Of a stretch of 64,000 bases of DNA, positions 43,102-51,321 are shown one piece after another. Within the stretch, counting starts at the first letter, position 1. Every line of letters starts with the position of its first letter. Both the position numbers and the translations under genes were made by a program. Source of the stretch: Candidatus Alcyoniella australis (lineage in GTDB: Bacteria > Lernaellota > Lernaellaia > JAVCCG01 > Alcyoniellaceae); NCBI GenBank assembly GCA_030765605.1, contig JAVCCG010000109.1, positions 1-64,000 on the forward strand. Reading direction: 5' to 3'. The notes below the pieces were generated by a model. The model worked only from the letters and a program-made list of their open reading frames with translations, was not told the origin of the DNA and made no database searches.

Positions 43102-44303
43102 CGCGCTTGCACCAGCCGCGCCGCGGCCACGAACAACACGCACAGCGCGACCCAGAACGTAAGCGAATAGCGCGGCATGCCGACCTCGAACAGCGCCGTG
43201 ACCACCGCGAGCACCAACACGTGGGCCTTAAGATAGAGCATCTGTCCCGCGCTGAAACTCGGCCGCTGTTCGCGTCGGCAGGCGATCAACAACGGCGCGA
43301 GGAACAGCAGGGCCATCGCCGGAACGGTGAGCATCAAGGTCAGGAAGTTGATCAGCGCCACCTTGGCATAACCCAGCGGTTTATAGGCTATGCCCTCTAA
43401 GGCCAGACGGGTCAGCATCCGGTTGACTTCCGGCTCGTCCACCTCGAACGCGGTGCCCAGCTCATTAAACAGCAGCAGCATCGCATCGTTGCGCTCGCCG
43501 CTGGTCCATCCATCTTTGGCATAGCCCCGTGTTCGGAAATTTTCCACGGCGAAATCTCTGGCACCCTCGTCACTGCTGGGCATCTTGGGATCGATCAGCA
43601 TCACGGCGTTGATCGGCAGGTTGCGCGCGGCGATCGGCGTAAAGAAGTCGGTCTGCTCGTCGCTTTGGCGCAGCATCCAGGGCATAACCATCGCCGCACA
43701 GACCGCGCAGAACACCACGGCATGAGCCAGCCTGTTTTTCAGCGGCTCGTTGCGGAACAACAAGTAGAGCAACGGCATGCAGGCGACGAACGACAGGTAG
43801 ATCGGCCTGGTCAGCGCCGAGATCATCATCAGCACTGCCAGCAGCGCGGTAAGGCCCAGCGGGCCCTGGGCCAGCTTGCCGCGCAGGGCGATGGTCAGGC
43901 ACAGCACGGAGAGCGGCACGAACAGCGCCTCGGAGAAGATCATGTGTTGCAGGCTCAGCCAGACCGGGCTGATGCCGTAGATCAACGCCACGAACAGCGC
44001 GCCGCGACGGCCCAGGCCGGGCAGCACGGCCCAGTACAGCAATGCGATGGTCAGCCAGGCGATCACGTGCTGCACGATCACGATCTGGTCGGTGTTCAGC
44101 CCCAGAGCCATCCAGGCCGCCAGGAACATCGGGTAGACCGGCACGCGGTAAATCGAGTCGTATGAGCCTTCGAGAATCGCCCGCGCCGGAAAGATATAGG
44201 TATTGGTGTCCGGCAGGTAATCGATGGGAAAGTACCAACAATAGGCCGTGTAGACCACGGCCATGGCCGCCATCAGCCACGGCAGCGGTCCGATTCTGCG
44301 CAT
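43053..44303 (-). CDS. Polytopic membrane glycosyltransferase-like protein (GT-C/ArnT-like)
   Basis: A 416-aa protein with about ten helices. The first periplasmic loop contains YLPDTNTYIFPARAI, placing an acidic residue where GT-C enzymes keep their catalytic Asp, and YRVPVYPMFLAAWM follows. The SALTRPIYL segment is typical of the dolichyl-phosphate-mannose-transferase/ArnT superfamily. Acceptor unknown. It begins 2 bp after the methyltransferase stop and is probably co-transcribed with it. Confidence 0.7.
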   Translation of the reverse strand: MRRIGPLPWLMAAMAVVYTAYCWYFPIDYLPDTNTYIFPARAILEGSYDSIYRVPVYPMFLAAWMALGLNTDQIVIVQHVIAWLTIALLYWAVLPGLGRRGALFVALIYGISPVWLSLQHMIFSEALFVPLSVLCLTIALRGKLAQGPLGLTALLAVLMMISALTRPIYLSFVACMPLLYLLFRNEPLKNRLAHAVVFCAVCAAMVMPWMLRQSDEQTDFFTPIAARNLPINAVMLIDPKMPSSDEGARDFAVENFRTRGYAKDGWTSGERNDAMLLLFNELGTAFEVDEPEVNRMLTRLALEGIAYKPLGYAKVALINFLTLMLTVPAMALLFLAPLLIACRREQRPSFSAGQMLYLKAHVLVLAVVTALFEVGMPRYSLTFWVALCVLFVAAARLVQARYRPAEGSKAERSGST

Positions 44304-44305
44304 CC

Positions 44306-45196
44306 TCAGCCGCCGACCTTGCGCGCCAGGGCGATCATCTCGCCCGAACGCACGCCGAATCTACGCGGCACTCGGCGGTTGAACGCCTTGCTCAGCCAAT
44401 CCAACGCCCGCGATTGGTTGTCAAAGCGATGGAAGTTCAAGCGCGCCAAAATTCCGCCCAAGGTGCGCCCCTTGGCCAGCGGCCCGCTGTGGATCAGCCC
44501 CAGTCCGAAGCGCTCGAGCAGCCGCGCCAGGGAGGACGCGCTGAAGTAGTGGAAGTGCTCCCCGGGCTTGAGGTGCACCCAGCGCCGGCCCAGCAGCCGG
44601 GCCCAGGCCGATCCCGTGTCCGGCGTGGTAATCAGCAGCACGCCGCCGGGCTTAAGCGCCGCGGCGATCAGCTCAATCGCCCGCGCCGGATCGCGCAGGT
44701 GCTCGATAGTGTCGTTCAGCACCGCCGCATCGAACGATTCGGGCTCGAGTTCGAACTGCTCGATCGTGCCCTGGCGCACATCGAGCCCAAGCTGTTCGCG
44801 GGCATAGCGCGCGGCCTGCTCCGAGATCTCGATGCCCATCGTGCTCCAGCCGCGCTGGAGCGCAGCGTCGAGAAAGAAGCCCGCGGCGCAGCCGATCTCG
44901 AGCAGCGATCCAGGCGGCCGCTGTTGTTCGATCAGCTCGATCCTGCGTACGAACTCGCGCTGCAGCAGCTCGCGGTCGGCGAAGTAGTTGTCGTAGCCCA
45001 CCTCGCGCCCGACGCCGTCGATGGACAGATAGTACTCGCCGTAGAGTTGCTCGGCGTGTTCCGGGATCGGGTGGATGAACTCCAGGCCGCACTGGTTGCA
45101 GCGATACAACGAACGATCGTCAAAACGATAGCGTTCGCTGATCTGGGTACTGCGGCAGGCGTTACAAACGATTTCCGTCACGGATTGCTCATCCAT
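44306..45196 (-). CDS. Class I SAM methyltransferase with N-terminal zinc-ribbon-like region
   Basis: A 296-aa protein from the ATG at 45196 (AAGG 5 nt upstream). The N-terminus has two CxxC pairs (VCNACRS, YRCNQCGLEFIHP), as in the methyltransferase group that modifies sugars or polyketide-like lipids. The SAM fold shows LLEIGCAAGFFL (motif I), MGIEIS (II), AAVLNDTIEHLRDP (IV/post) and KPGGVLLITTPD. Coupled to the downstream membrane glycosyltransferase, suggesting a methylated surface glycan or glycolipid. Confidence 0.78.
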   Translation of the reverse strand: MDEQSVTEIVCNACRSTQISERYRFDDRSLYRCNQCGLEFIHPIPEHAEQLYGEYYLSIDGVGREVGYDNYFADRELLQREFVRRIELIEQQRPPGSLLEIGCAAGFFLDAALQRGWSTMGIEISEQAARYAREQLGLDVRQGTIEQFELEPESFDAAVLNDTIEHLRDPARAIELIAAALKPGGVLLITTPDTGSAWARLLGRRWVHLKPGEHFHYFSASSLARLLERFGLGLIHSGPLAKGRTLGGILARLNFHRFDNQSRALDWLSKAFNRRVPRRFGVRSGEMIALARKVGG

Positions 45197-45230
45197 CTCC
45201 GCCTTGGGCGCACACAATGACTAGATAATG

Positions 45231-45269
45231 ATAAAACAAGGCGCGACCCGCAATACAGCCGGCCGCGCC
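45231..45269 (-). terminator. Terminator of the RRM protein gene
   Basis: On the minus strand GGCGCG (45269-45264) pairs with CGCGCC (45245-45240) around an 18-nt loop, followed by TTGTTTTAT. It lies 30 bp beyond the stop of the RNA-binding protein gene. Confidence 0.65.
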
Positions 45270-45298
45270 CCGATTGATAGCCAGATGTCTATCGGTTC

Positions 45299-45601
45299 TT
45301 AGTAACCACCGCCCGAACCGCCGCCGCCGCCGAAGTCGCCGCGATCTCCGCCGCCGCTACGTTCGCGAGCCATGTCGACTTTGATCCGGCGTCCGTCCAT
45401 CTCGGTGCCATCGAGCTTAAGCGCGCTCTTGGCCTCCTCCTCGTTGGAGAAAGTCACGAAGCCGAAGCCTCGGCTGCGCCCGGTCTGGCGGTCTTCGATC
45501 ACCTTGGCCTCTACAACCTGACCGTGCGGGGCAAATGCGTTTTGCAGATCCTCGCTGCTCATCGACCAAGGAAGGCCGCCCACGTAAAGCTTTGTACCCA
45601 T
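45299..45601 (-). CDS. RRM-type RNA-binding protein
   Basis: A 100-aa protein with one RNA recognition motif: RNP2 KLYVGGLPW (4-12) and RNP1 RGFGFVTF (44-51), followed by a Gly-rich tail (GGGGGSGGGY). This is the bacterial/cyanobacterial Rbp-like glycine-rich form, probably an RNA chaperone involved in cold or stress adaptation. ATG at 45601 has AGAGGTG 7 nt upstream; the frame extends to 45673 without support. Confidence 0.9.
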   Translation of the reverse strand: MGTKLYVGGLPWSMSSEDLQNAFAPHGQVVEAKVIEDRQTGRSRGFGFVTFSNEEEAKSALKLDGTEMDGRRIKVDMARERSGGGDRGDFGGGGGSGGGY

Positions 45602-45931
45602 CGAACTACACCTCTTGAAATTGTCTTGGACCGCTCGGTTCGATCTCGTCTGCATGGGGGCTGGAGGCGACAAGTCCGCCGATACCGGGGTATATACTGT
45701 TTAGCGGCAGTAATAAACCCGGTGGGTATGGCTATGACTTTCCGAAACCGTTACCTGCAGCAGGCGAGTTCACCCTCATCAGTCCGCGTTAAATGAACTT
45801 GCCGGACGCTCTTGATTCGAGTCTCTTCGCTAACAGGCCCGATTCCCTCATCTGAAACGTCACAGCACTAAATCAACGCTATTATGGAAAAAATAAAAAA
45901 TCAACCGCTTTAAACTTTTAATCCAAATTTT
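45602..45931. other. Leader/intergenic region upstream of the RRM gene
   Basis: A 330-bp space between the membrane glycosyltransferase gene and the RRM gene, both on the minus strand. It must contain the RRM promoter; an AT-rich TATATAC near 45690 could be a -10, but I see no clear -35. No ORF of note. Confidence 0.4.
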
Positions 45932-47713
45932 TCATGGGGCTACGAAAGCCTCGCCCTCTTGCGCGCCGTAGACCAGTATTTTCAACGGATGATTCATGCC
46001 GCCGGTGGGCCTCACCAACGCCTGCCCAGCGGGCCGCGGCGGCAGATTGAACGGGCGATCGCTCCAGCCCTGGGAAAAGGCGGGGAAGCCGGGCTCGGCC
46101 CGTTGTTGCAGCGCGGTCAGGGCCGCGGCCGCCTGATAGCCGCGCTCGTCCGCATGATAGATCCAGACCTCGGCCAGGACCCCGTCCGGAGCGGATTGCG
46201 TCAACAGCTCGACCTGGGCCAACGGCAGGTCGCGCAGGCCCATGCCCATGCAGGCCAACAGGTCGCGGGTCAAGCTCATCGAGTCCAGATTGCGCTCGTC
46301 GTAAATCTCGGCGTAGCCCACCAGCAGCACTGCTGTGCGCTGTAAGTCCGACGGCTTGAGCAGCGCCAGCTGATCGCGGCACGCGCTTCCCAGCCCCGGG
46401 GTATCGAAGTCCCGCATATAGCCCGCGCGCCAGACCGTGCTGAAACGATAGTGCAGTCCGTCGCGGCCGGCGATCGATGCGGCGTAGAGGGTCGGCAGCC
46501 AGCCGCAGAGCAGCGTCGCGGCAACAATGTAGGTCGTGGCGGCCAGCCGCGCCCGGGGCCTAGGCAGCGCGGCGGCAGACCCGGCGATGATCGTCGCGAA
46601 CAGCGGCACCACCTGGTAAATGTAGAAGTGGTTCTTGGTGCCAAAGGCGCCGAACCACAGCGGCGGCAGCAACGCGGCGGCCAGCAGCGCCCAGGTCCGC
46701 GAATCGCGCCGCCGGACCCAGGCCAGCACCGCTGCCGCGGGCAGCCACAGCAGCCCCAGAGCCCAACCCAGCTGCACGTCGAACAGCGAACGGAAGTGGA
46801 ACCAGGGGTCCGCGTCCGACCCGCCGCCCGTGGAAAGCTCGTAGTTGATCGTCCCGCTGAGCACATCGCTGGGCCGCGAGTTACACAGAAATTCGATTAC
46901 ACTGCGCGACTGGTCGTGCCAGGCCGCCTGCAGCTGCGCGAAAAATACCGGGTCGAACAGGTGGCTGCGGTAGTACGCCCACATGTGGCCCCAGGCCGGC
47001 AGCAGCGCGGGCAGCAGGTACAACGCCAGCCCCAGCAGCGGGCGCATTTTCCCCTCGCGCCGCAGCCCGAGGGCGAAGTAGATCAATACCACCGGCGCGA
47101 AAATGAACAGCACGCTGCCGCGGTGGCACAGCAGGGCTAGGCCCAGGGCCAGGCCCGCGGGCGCTGCCCAGCGCAGCCGACGCAGTCCGTCGGTCTTGAA
47201 CAACAGCAGCAGGGCCAACGCGTTGGCTGCGGCCGAGAGCAGGTATTGATTGTAAAACCCGCTAAGGCCGTCCGAGGCCGGGATGCCCGCCGTGATCAGC
47301 GCGGCGAGTACTGCGGCCCGCCTGCCGTAGAGCTGCGCGGTCAGGCCGTAGACCGCGGCCAGCAGCAGCAACATCGCCGCCAGGTTGACCAGACGCAGCC
47401 GTTGGGGAGTCAGCTCTTTCAGGCTAAACAGCGGAGTACTGAACACCGGCAGGCCCGGGGCCATCACGTAGCCGGGATTGAGCACGGTCGCAGCCGTGTC
47501 GCACGCTCCGTCGCACTGCGCCAAGTCACGCTGCAGTTGCAGTGCGCCAAGCATGTAGTCGCCCTCGGTGCTCATCCCCAACTCGGCGCGCGCCGGATAC
47601 CCGAGCCAATACAGCCCGGCGAATGCCAGAAAGATCAGCAGCACCCAGGCCACGCCGATAAACGCCCCGCGCATTCGGTCGCCCTGGCCCGCAGAGTCAA
47701 CGCTGGTCAACAT
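45932..47713 (-). CDS. Large polytopic membrane glycosyltransferase-like protein
   Basis: A 593-aa protein with about eleven helices and a soluble C-terminal segment (about 430-593). An acidic motif STEGDYMLGALQL after the first helix and the LCHRGSVLFIF region are consistent with a GT-C-fold sugar transferase of the PMT/ArnT type; confidence in the family is moderate. A second ATG 13 codons in (47674) has AGGG in front and may be the real start. The C-terminal tail (LLVGYAEIYDERNLDS...) is not recognised. Confidence 0.62.
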   Translation of the reverse strand: MLTSVDSAGQGDRMRGAFIGVAWVLLIFLAFAGLYWLGYPARAELGMSTEGDYMLGALQLQRDLAQCDGACDTAATVLNPGYVMAPGLPVFSTPLFSLKELTPQRLRLVNLAAMLLLLAAVYGLTAQLYGRRAAVLAALITAGIPASDGLSGFYNQYLLSAAANALALLLLFKTDGLRRLRWAAPAGLALGLALLCHRGSVLFIFAPVVLIYFALGLRREGKMRPLLGLALYLLPALLPAWGHMWAYYRSHLFDPVFFAQLQAAWHDQSRSVIEFLCNSRPSDVLSGTINYELSTGGGSDADPWFHFRSLFDVQLGWALGLLWLPAAAVLAWVRRRDSRTWALLAAALLPPLWFGAFGTKNHFYIYQVVPLFATIIAGSAAALPRPRARLAATTYIVAATLLCGWLPTLYAASIAGRDGLHYRFSTVWRAGYMRDFDTPGLGSACRDQLALLKPSDLQRTAVLLVGYAEIYDERNLDSMSLTRDLLACMGMGLRDLPLAQVELLTQSAPDGVLAEVWIYHADERGYQAAAALTALQQRAEPGFPAFSQGWSDRPFNLPPRPAGQALVRPTGGMNHPLKILVYGAQEGEAFVAP

Positions 47714-47796
47714 ATCGCCGAACTCTATCGCAACTGCCGATTCTGCGGAACCTTCGGGACATGCAGGCTACTGATTTTTATTAATTGCGCCTTTGC

Positions 47797-47825
47797 TTGA
47801 CACTGCATTTCCTTCACTTTACAGT
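47797..47825 (+). promoter_or_regulatory. Promoter of the TetR-headed cluster
   Basis: TTGACA (47797-47802), 17-bp spacer, TACAGT (47820-47825). The -35 is perfect and the -10 has 4/6 matches. Transcription would start near 47832, directly before the palindrome described next. Confidence 0.55.
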
Positions 47826-47835
47826 ATGATAATTC

Positions 47836-47855
47836 TTAACCGGTCGCCCAGTTAA
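47836..47855. promoter_or_regulatory. 20-bp palindrome: probable TetR operator
   Basis: TTAACCGGTCGCCCAGTTAA reads as an imperfect palindrome (16 of 20 positions symmetrical; TTAAC...GTTAA arms). It lies between the predicted start site and the ATG of the TetR gene, 4 bp before the start codon, where binding would block transcription of the regulator and the co-directional genes. Confidence 0.65.
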
Positions 47856-47859
47856 ATTT

Positions 47860-48498
47860 ATGAGCCATACACCGAAATCAGCCAGAGACAAGATCCTGCG
47901 CGCAGCTGATCGGCTGTTCGGCGAGGTTGGATTCGACGCCGCTACCACCCGCGAGATCGCTGAGCTCTCGGGCGTGAACAAGGCGCTGATCCATTACCAC
48001 TTCGACAGCAAGCAGGCGCTGCTCGCGGCGCTGCTGGACGACTACTACCAACGGATGCGCATCGAGCTCACCGCGGCCCTGGATCTGCCGGGCACTGCCC
48101 GTCAACGGCTGCTGCGGCTGATCGACGCCTACCACGACTTGCTCGAACGCAACCGCAACTTCAGCCGCATCGTGCAGCGCGAGGCCTCGGGCGGCAAACA
48201 CGCCAACCGCATCCGCGAGCTGATGGGGCCGCTGTTCGAGCTGGGCACTCAATTGATCAAAGGCGCGTTCCCCGCGACGCACGATGGCGAGCTGGCAGCG
48301 GAGCAGCTAATGATCAGCTTCTACGGAATGATCGCCGGATACTTCAGCTACTCGGGCATGCTCGAGCCGCTGCTGGGCGGCGACCCGCTGAGCGCGCAGA
48401 ACTTGGCCCGGCGCCGCTCGCACCTGCGGCGGATGACCCAGATGCTGCTCGACGAGCTCGAGCGAATCTCAACAAGCGAGGCCGAAGATGACGGCTGA
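47860..48498 (+). CDS. TetR/AcrR-family transcriptional repressor
   Basis: A 212-aa protein. The N-terminal helix-turn-helix is textbook TetR: RDKILRAADRLFGEVGFDAA, TTREIAELSGVNKALIHYHF, then DSKQALLAALLDDYYQRM. The ligand domain (about 60-212) is variable and helical. The stop overlaps the start of the glycyl radical enzyme gene by 11 bp, so the regulator is expressed with the enzymes it presumably controls. The palindrome just ahead of its ATG argues for autorepression. Confidence 0.9.
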   Translation: MSHTPKSARDKILRAADRLFGEVGFDAATTREIAELSGVNKALIHYHFDSKQALLAALLDDYYQRMRIELTAALDLPGTARQRLLRLIDAYHDLLERNRNFSRIVQREASGGKHANRIRELMGPLFELGTQLIKGAFPATHDGELAAEQLMISFYGMIAGYFSYSGMLEPLLGGDPLSAQNLARRRSHLRRMTQMLLDELERISTSEAEDDG

Positions 48499-51094
48499 AG
48501 CGGCTCACGTCCTGGAAGACCTTGGCCAGCCCCGCCCCTCGGAACGCATCAAGCGGTTGCAACGGCGCTACCAAAGCGGCGAGGCACACATCTCAGTGGA
48601 GCGCGCGCGCTATTTTACCCACAGTTGGCAGGACACTCAGGACCACGACATGTCGCGCAACCTGCGCGTGGCCCTTGCCATGCGCCGGGTCTACGAACGA
48701 ATGACGATCCACCTGGACCCGGACGATCGCATCGCCGGCTACTGGACCGAGCACTTCCTCGGCGCACCGGTAATCATCGAGCGCGGCGAGTACAACCGCG
48801 TGCTCGAGGCCGAGCTGACCAAGCCGCGCATGGCTGCGTTCCGCGCCGCGTCCGCGGCCAAGGCCCTGAAGTACTTGCTGCGCAAAGGCAAGCTGGGCGA
48901 GCTGATTCACAACCAACGCCTGGCGAACCGCGCCGGGGCCCAGCCGATGAACATGGGATTGCAGACCATGGACCGGCGCGAGGTCAACCCGTTTCAGATC
49001 GACCCGGCCGACCGTCGCGAGCTGCTGGGCGAGCTGCTGCCCTATTGGCGCGACCGCTGCCTGGCCGACGTGCTCGAACAGCGCTTGGCCCAGTCGGGAC
49101 TTTACTCCGAGGAGATGCACGACTTTGCCACGGCCCTGCCGGGCAACACCTCGCGCCAGGTAATAATGCTCGCCACCTGCGCCACCTGCGCCACGATCCA
49201 GGGGCACGTAATCCTCGACTATCAAAACGCCCTGGATAACGGTCTGGAGGCAATGCTGGCCCAAGTGCTGCACCAGCTCGAGCAAGACGGGTTAAGCCAA
49301 GAGCAGCGCGACTTTCTACTCTCGATCAGGCACGCCCTGGAGGGCGTGGAGACCTACGCGCGACGCCTGGCCGTCAAGGTGCGCGAGGCTGCGGACATTG
49401 AGCGGGATCCCGGACGCCGCGCCGAGCTCGAACGCATGGCGCGCGACTGCGAGCGCGTGCCGCTAAAGCCGCCGCAGACCTTTGCCCAGGCGGTTCAGGC
49501 GCTGTGGACGCTCAAGACCGCGGTGGAGCTGGCGCACCCGATGAACCTGCACTGCTTCGGCCGTCTGGACCAGATCCTCTACCCGTACTACCGCGCCGAC
49601 CTCGAGGCCGGTCGCACTGATCCGGCAGCGGCCTGCGAGCTGATCGAGGAGCTGCTGCTCAAGCTGATGTCGCAGAACATCCGCCTCGAATCGAACATGC
49701 TCTCGCACTTCTACCACCGCTTCCTGGGCTCGACCCCGGTGACCATCGGCGGCCTGACTCCCGAGGGCAAGGACGGCACCAACGCGCTGACCTATCTGTT
49801 CCTGCGCGCGGCGCACAACTCCAAGGCGATCACCAACATCTCGCTGCGCGTGCATAAAAAGACCCCGGACGAGCTGCTGCACGTCATGGCCGACTACCTG
49901 CAGCAGGGCACGTCGAGCTACGCGCTGTTCAACGACGAGGTCAACGTGCCGGCGATGCGCAACAGCGGATTCGCCGAGCGCGACGCCCACGACTACGCGG
50001 TGATGGGCTGCGTCGAGATGACCTGCCCGGGCCGCACCGGCTCGATGAGCGCCAACGCCCTGCTGCTCTCGCGAGTGCTCGACATCACCCTGCGCAACGG
50101 CGACGCGGCCACCATGGCCGGCACGATCCACGGCGAGGGCTTGCAAACCGGCGACCCGGACACGTTCGGCGATTACGCCGAGCTTGAGGACGCCTTTATC
50201 AAGCAGGCACAATTCTTTGTCGACAAAATCGTACGCGGCTCCAACCTACGCGACGAGCTGCACGCCGAGCTGCTGCCCGCGCCCTACATCTCGGCCTTCA
50301 TGCACGGCTGCCAAAAGAGCATGCGCGACGTGACGCACGGCGGCGCGGACTACGACCTCTCCGGGATCTCGTTCATCAACTCCATCGCCAACCTCAGCGA
50401 CTCGCTGTACGTAATTAAGAAGCTGGTCTTTGAGCAACGCGCGTTCAGCGTCAAACAGTTGCTGCAGGCGGTGGACAATGACTTCGTCGGCCACGAGGAG
50501 CTGCTTGAGCAGATCCAGGGGCTGGGCGGAATGTGGGGCAACGGCGAACCCCAGAGCGATGAGCTGGCGCGGCGCGTCAGCGAGCGGTTGTTCAAGCTGA
50601 CCCACGACCACCGCTCGTTCAAGGGCGGCCCGTTCGTGCCCTACGTGATCAGCATGACCACCCACACCATCGACGGCCGACTGTCGATCGCCACGCCCGA
50701 CGGTCGACGCGCGGCCACGCCGTTCGCCGCAAGCTGCAATCCCTACAACGTCGAACGCCAAGGCGTGACCGCGGCGTTGCGCTCGGTGGCGACGCTGCCG
50801 TTCGAACACGTCCTGGGCTGCGCGGTTAACATCAAATTTCATCCCAGCGGCGTGGGACAGACGCGCACTGCTCGCGATAAATGGATCCAGCTGATCCGCG
50901 CCTACTTCGCCATGGGCGGGTCGCAGCTTCAGCCGACCGTGGCCAGCTCCCAGATGCTGCGCGACGCCCAACGCAATCCGGAACAGTACCGCGACCTAAT
51001 CGTCAAGGTCGGCGGATACAGCACCTACTTCGTGGACATGGGACGCGAGATCCAACAAGAGGTGATCGACCGCACCGAACACGGCGAAATTTAA
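48488..51094 (+). CDS. Glycyl radical enzyme of the PFL/diol-dehydratase-like family
   Basis: An 868-aa protein with a PFL domain and the C-terminal glycyl radical domain. Thiyl-radical cysteine and neighbouring Glu in VMGCVEMTCPGRTGS (CxE as in eliminase-type members). Radical site KVGGYSTYFVDMGREIQQE with predicted Gly843; K replaces the usual R before VxGY. GHVILDYQN in the middle is also family-typical, and it follows a CATCAT stretch. No radical-activating enzyme with the activase CxxxCxxC signature is in the window, so activation must come from elsewhere. Substrate unknown: eliminases in this family act on diols, choline, hydroxyproline or hydroxyphenylacetate. Confidence 0.88.
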   Translation: MTAEAAHVLEDLGQPRPSERIKRLQRRYQSGEAHISVERARYFTHSWQDTQDHDMSRNLRVALAMRRVYERMTIHLDPDDRIAGYWTEHFLGAPVIIERGEYNRVLEAELTKPRMAAFRAASAAKALKYLLRKGKLGELIHNQRLANRAGAQPMNMGLQTMDRREVNPFQIDPADRRELLGELLPYWRDRCLADVLEQRLAQSGLYSEEMHDFATALPGNTSRQVIMLATCATCATIQGHVILDYQNALDNGLEAMLAQVLHQLEQDGLSQEQRDFLLSIRHALEGVETYARRLAVKVREAADIERDPGRRAELERMARDCERVPLKPPQTFAQAVQALWTLKTAVELAHPMNLHCFGRLDQILYPYYRADLEAGRTDPAAACELIEELLLKLMSQNIRLESNMLSHFYHRFLGSTPVTIGGLTPEGKDGTNALTYLFLRAAHNSKAITNISLRVHKKTPDELLHVMADYLQQGTSSYALFNDEVNVPAMRNSGFAERDAHDYAVMGCVEMTCPGRTGSMSANALLLSRVLDITLRNGDAATMAGTIHGEGLQTGDPDTFGDYAELEDAFIKQAQFFVDKIVRGSNLRDELHAELLPAPYISAFMHGCQKSMRDVTHGGADYDLSGISFINSIANLSDSLYVIKKLVFEQRAFSVKQLLQAVDNDFVGHEELLEQIQGLGGMWGNGEPQSDELARRVSERLFKLTHDHRSFKGGPFVPYVISMTTHTIDGRLSIATPDGRRAATPFAASCNPYNVERQGVTAALRSVATLPFEHVLGCAVNIKFHPSGVGQTRTARDKWIQLIRAYFAMGGSQLQPTVASSQMLRDAQRNPEQYRDLIVKVGGYSTYFVDMGREIQQEVIDRTEHGEI

Positions 51095-51099
51095 CAACA

Positions 51100-51114
51100 G
51101 GGCGCAGCGCGCCC
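51100..51114. other. Tight GC hairpin after the glycyl radical enzyme gene
   Basis: GGGCGC-AGC-GCGCCC, a perfect 6-bp stem with a 3-nt loop, begins 5 bp after the stop codon. Without a T-tract it is unlikely to terminate fully; it may protect the upstream message or reduce read-through into the following genes. Confidence 0.45.
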
Positions 51115-51132
51115 GGTGACAACGGGACAAAC

Positions 51133-51321
51133 ATGACAAAGCATTACAGCAAGCCCGCATTATTCATGATGGTTCGTCAACGAGGCGTGCAAGGTGCCGC
51201 AAGAACTAGAAAGCCGAGCCGATACTTCGCAGGCGTACCCGCTGTGGTACGTCGAGGACGGATCGGCGAGGATGACGAAGTCATTGCGCACAGATTGTGC
51301 GCCACAGTAGAAGCTTCATGA
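51133..51321 (+). CDS. Small basic 62-aa protein coupled to the epimerase gene
   Basis: ATG at 51133 with GGGA six nt upstream. The product (MTKHYSKPALFMMVRQRGVQ..., ending CATVEAS) is rich in Arg and has no recognised domain. Its TGA overlaps the ATG of the next gene (ATGA), a coupling arrangement that supports it being translated. It is the only unexplained gene inside the TetR cluster. Confidence 0.45.
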   Translation: MTKHYSKPALFMMVRQRGVQGAARTRKPSRYFAGVPAVVRRGRIGEDDEVIAHRLCATVEAS

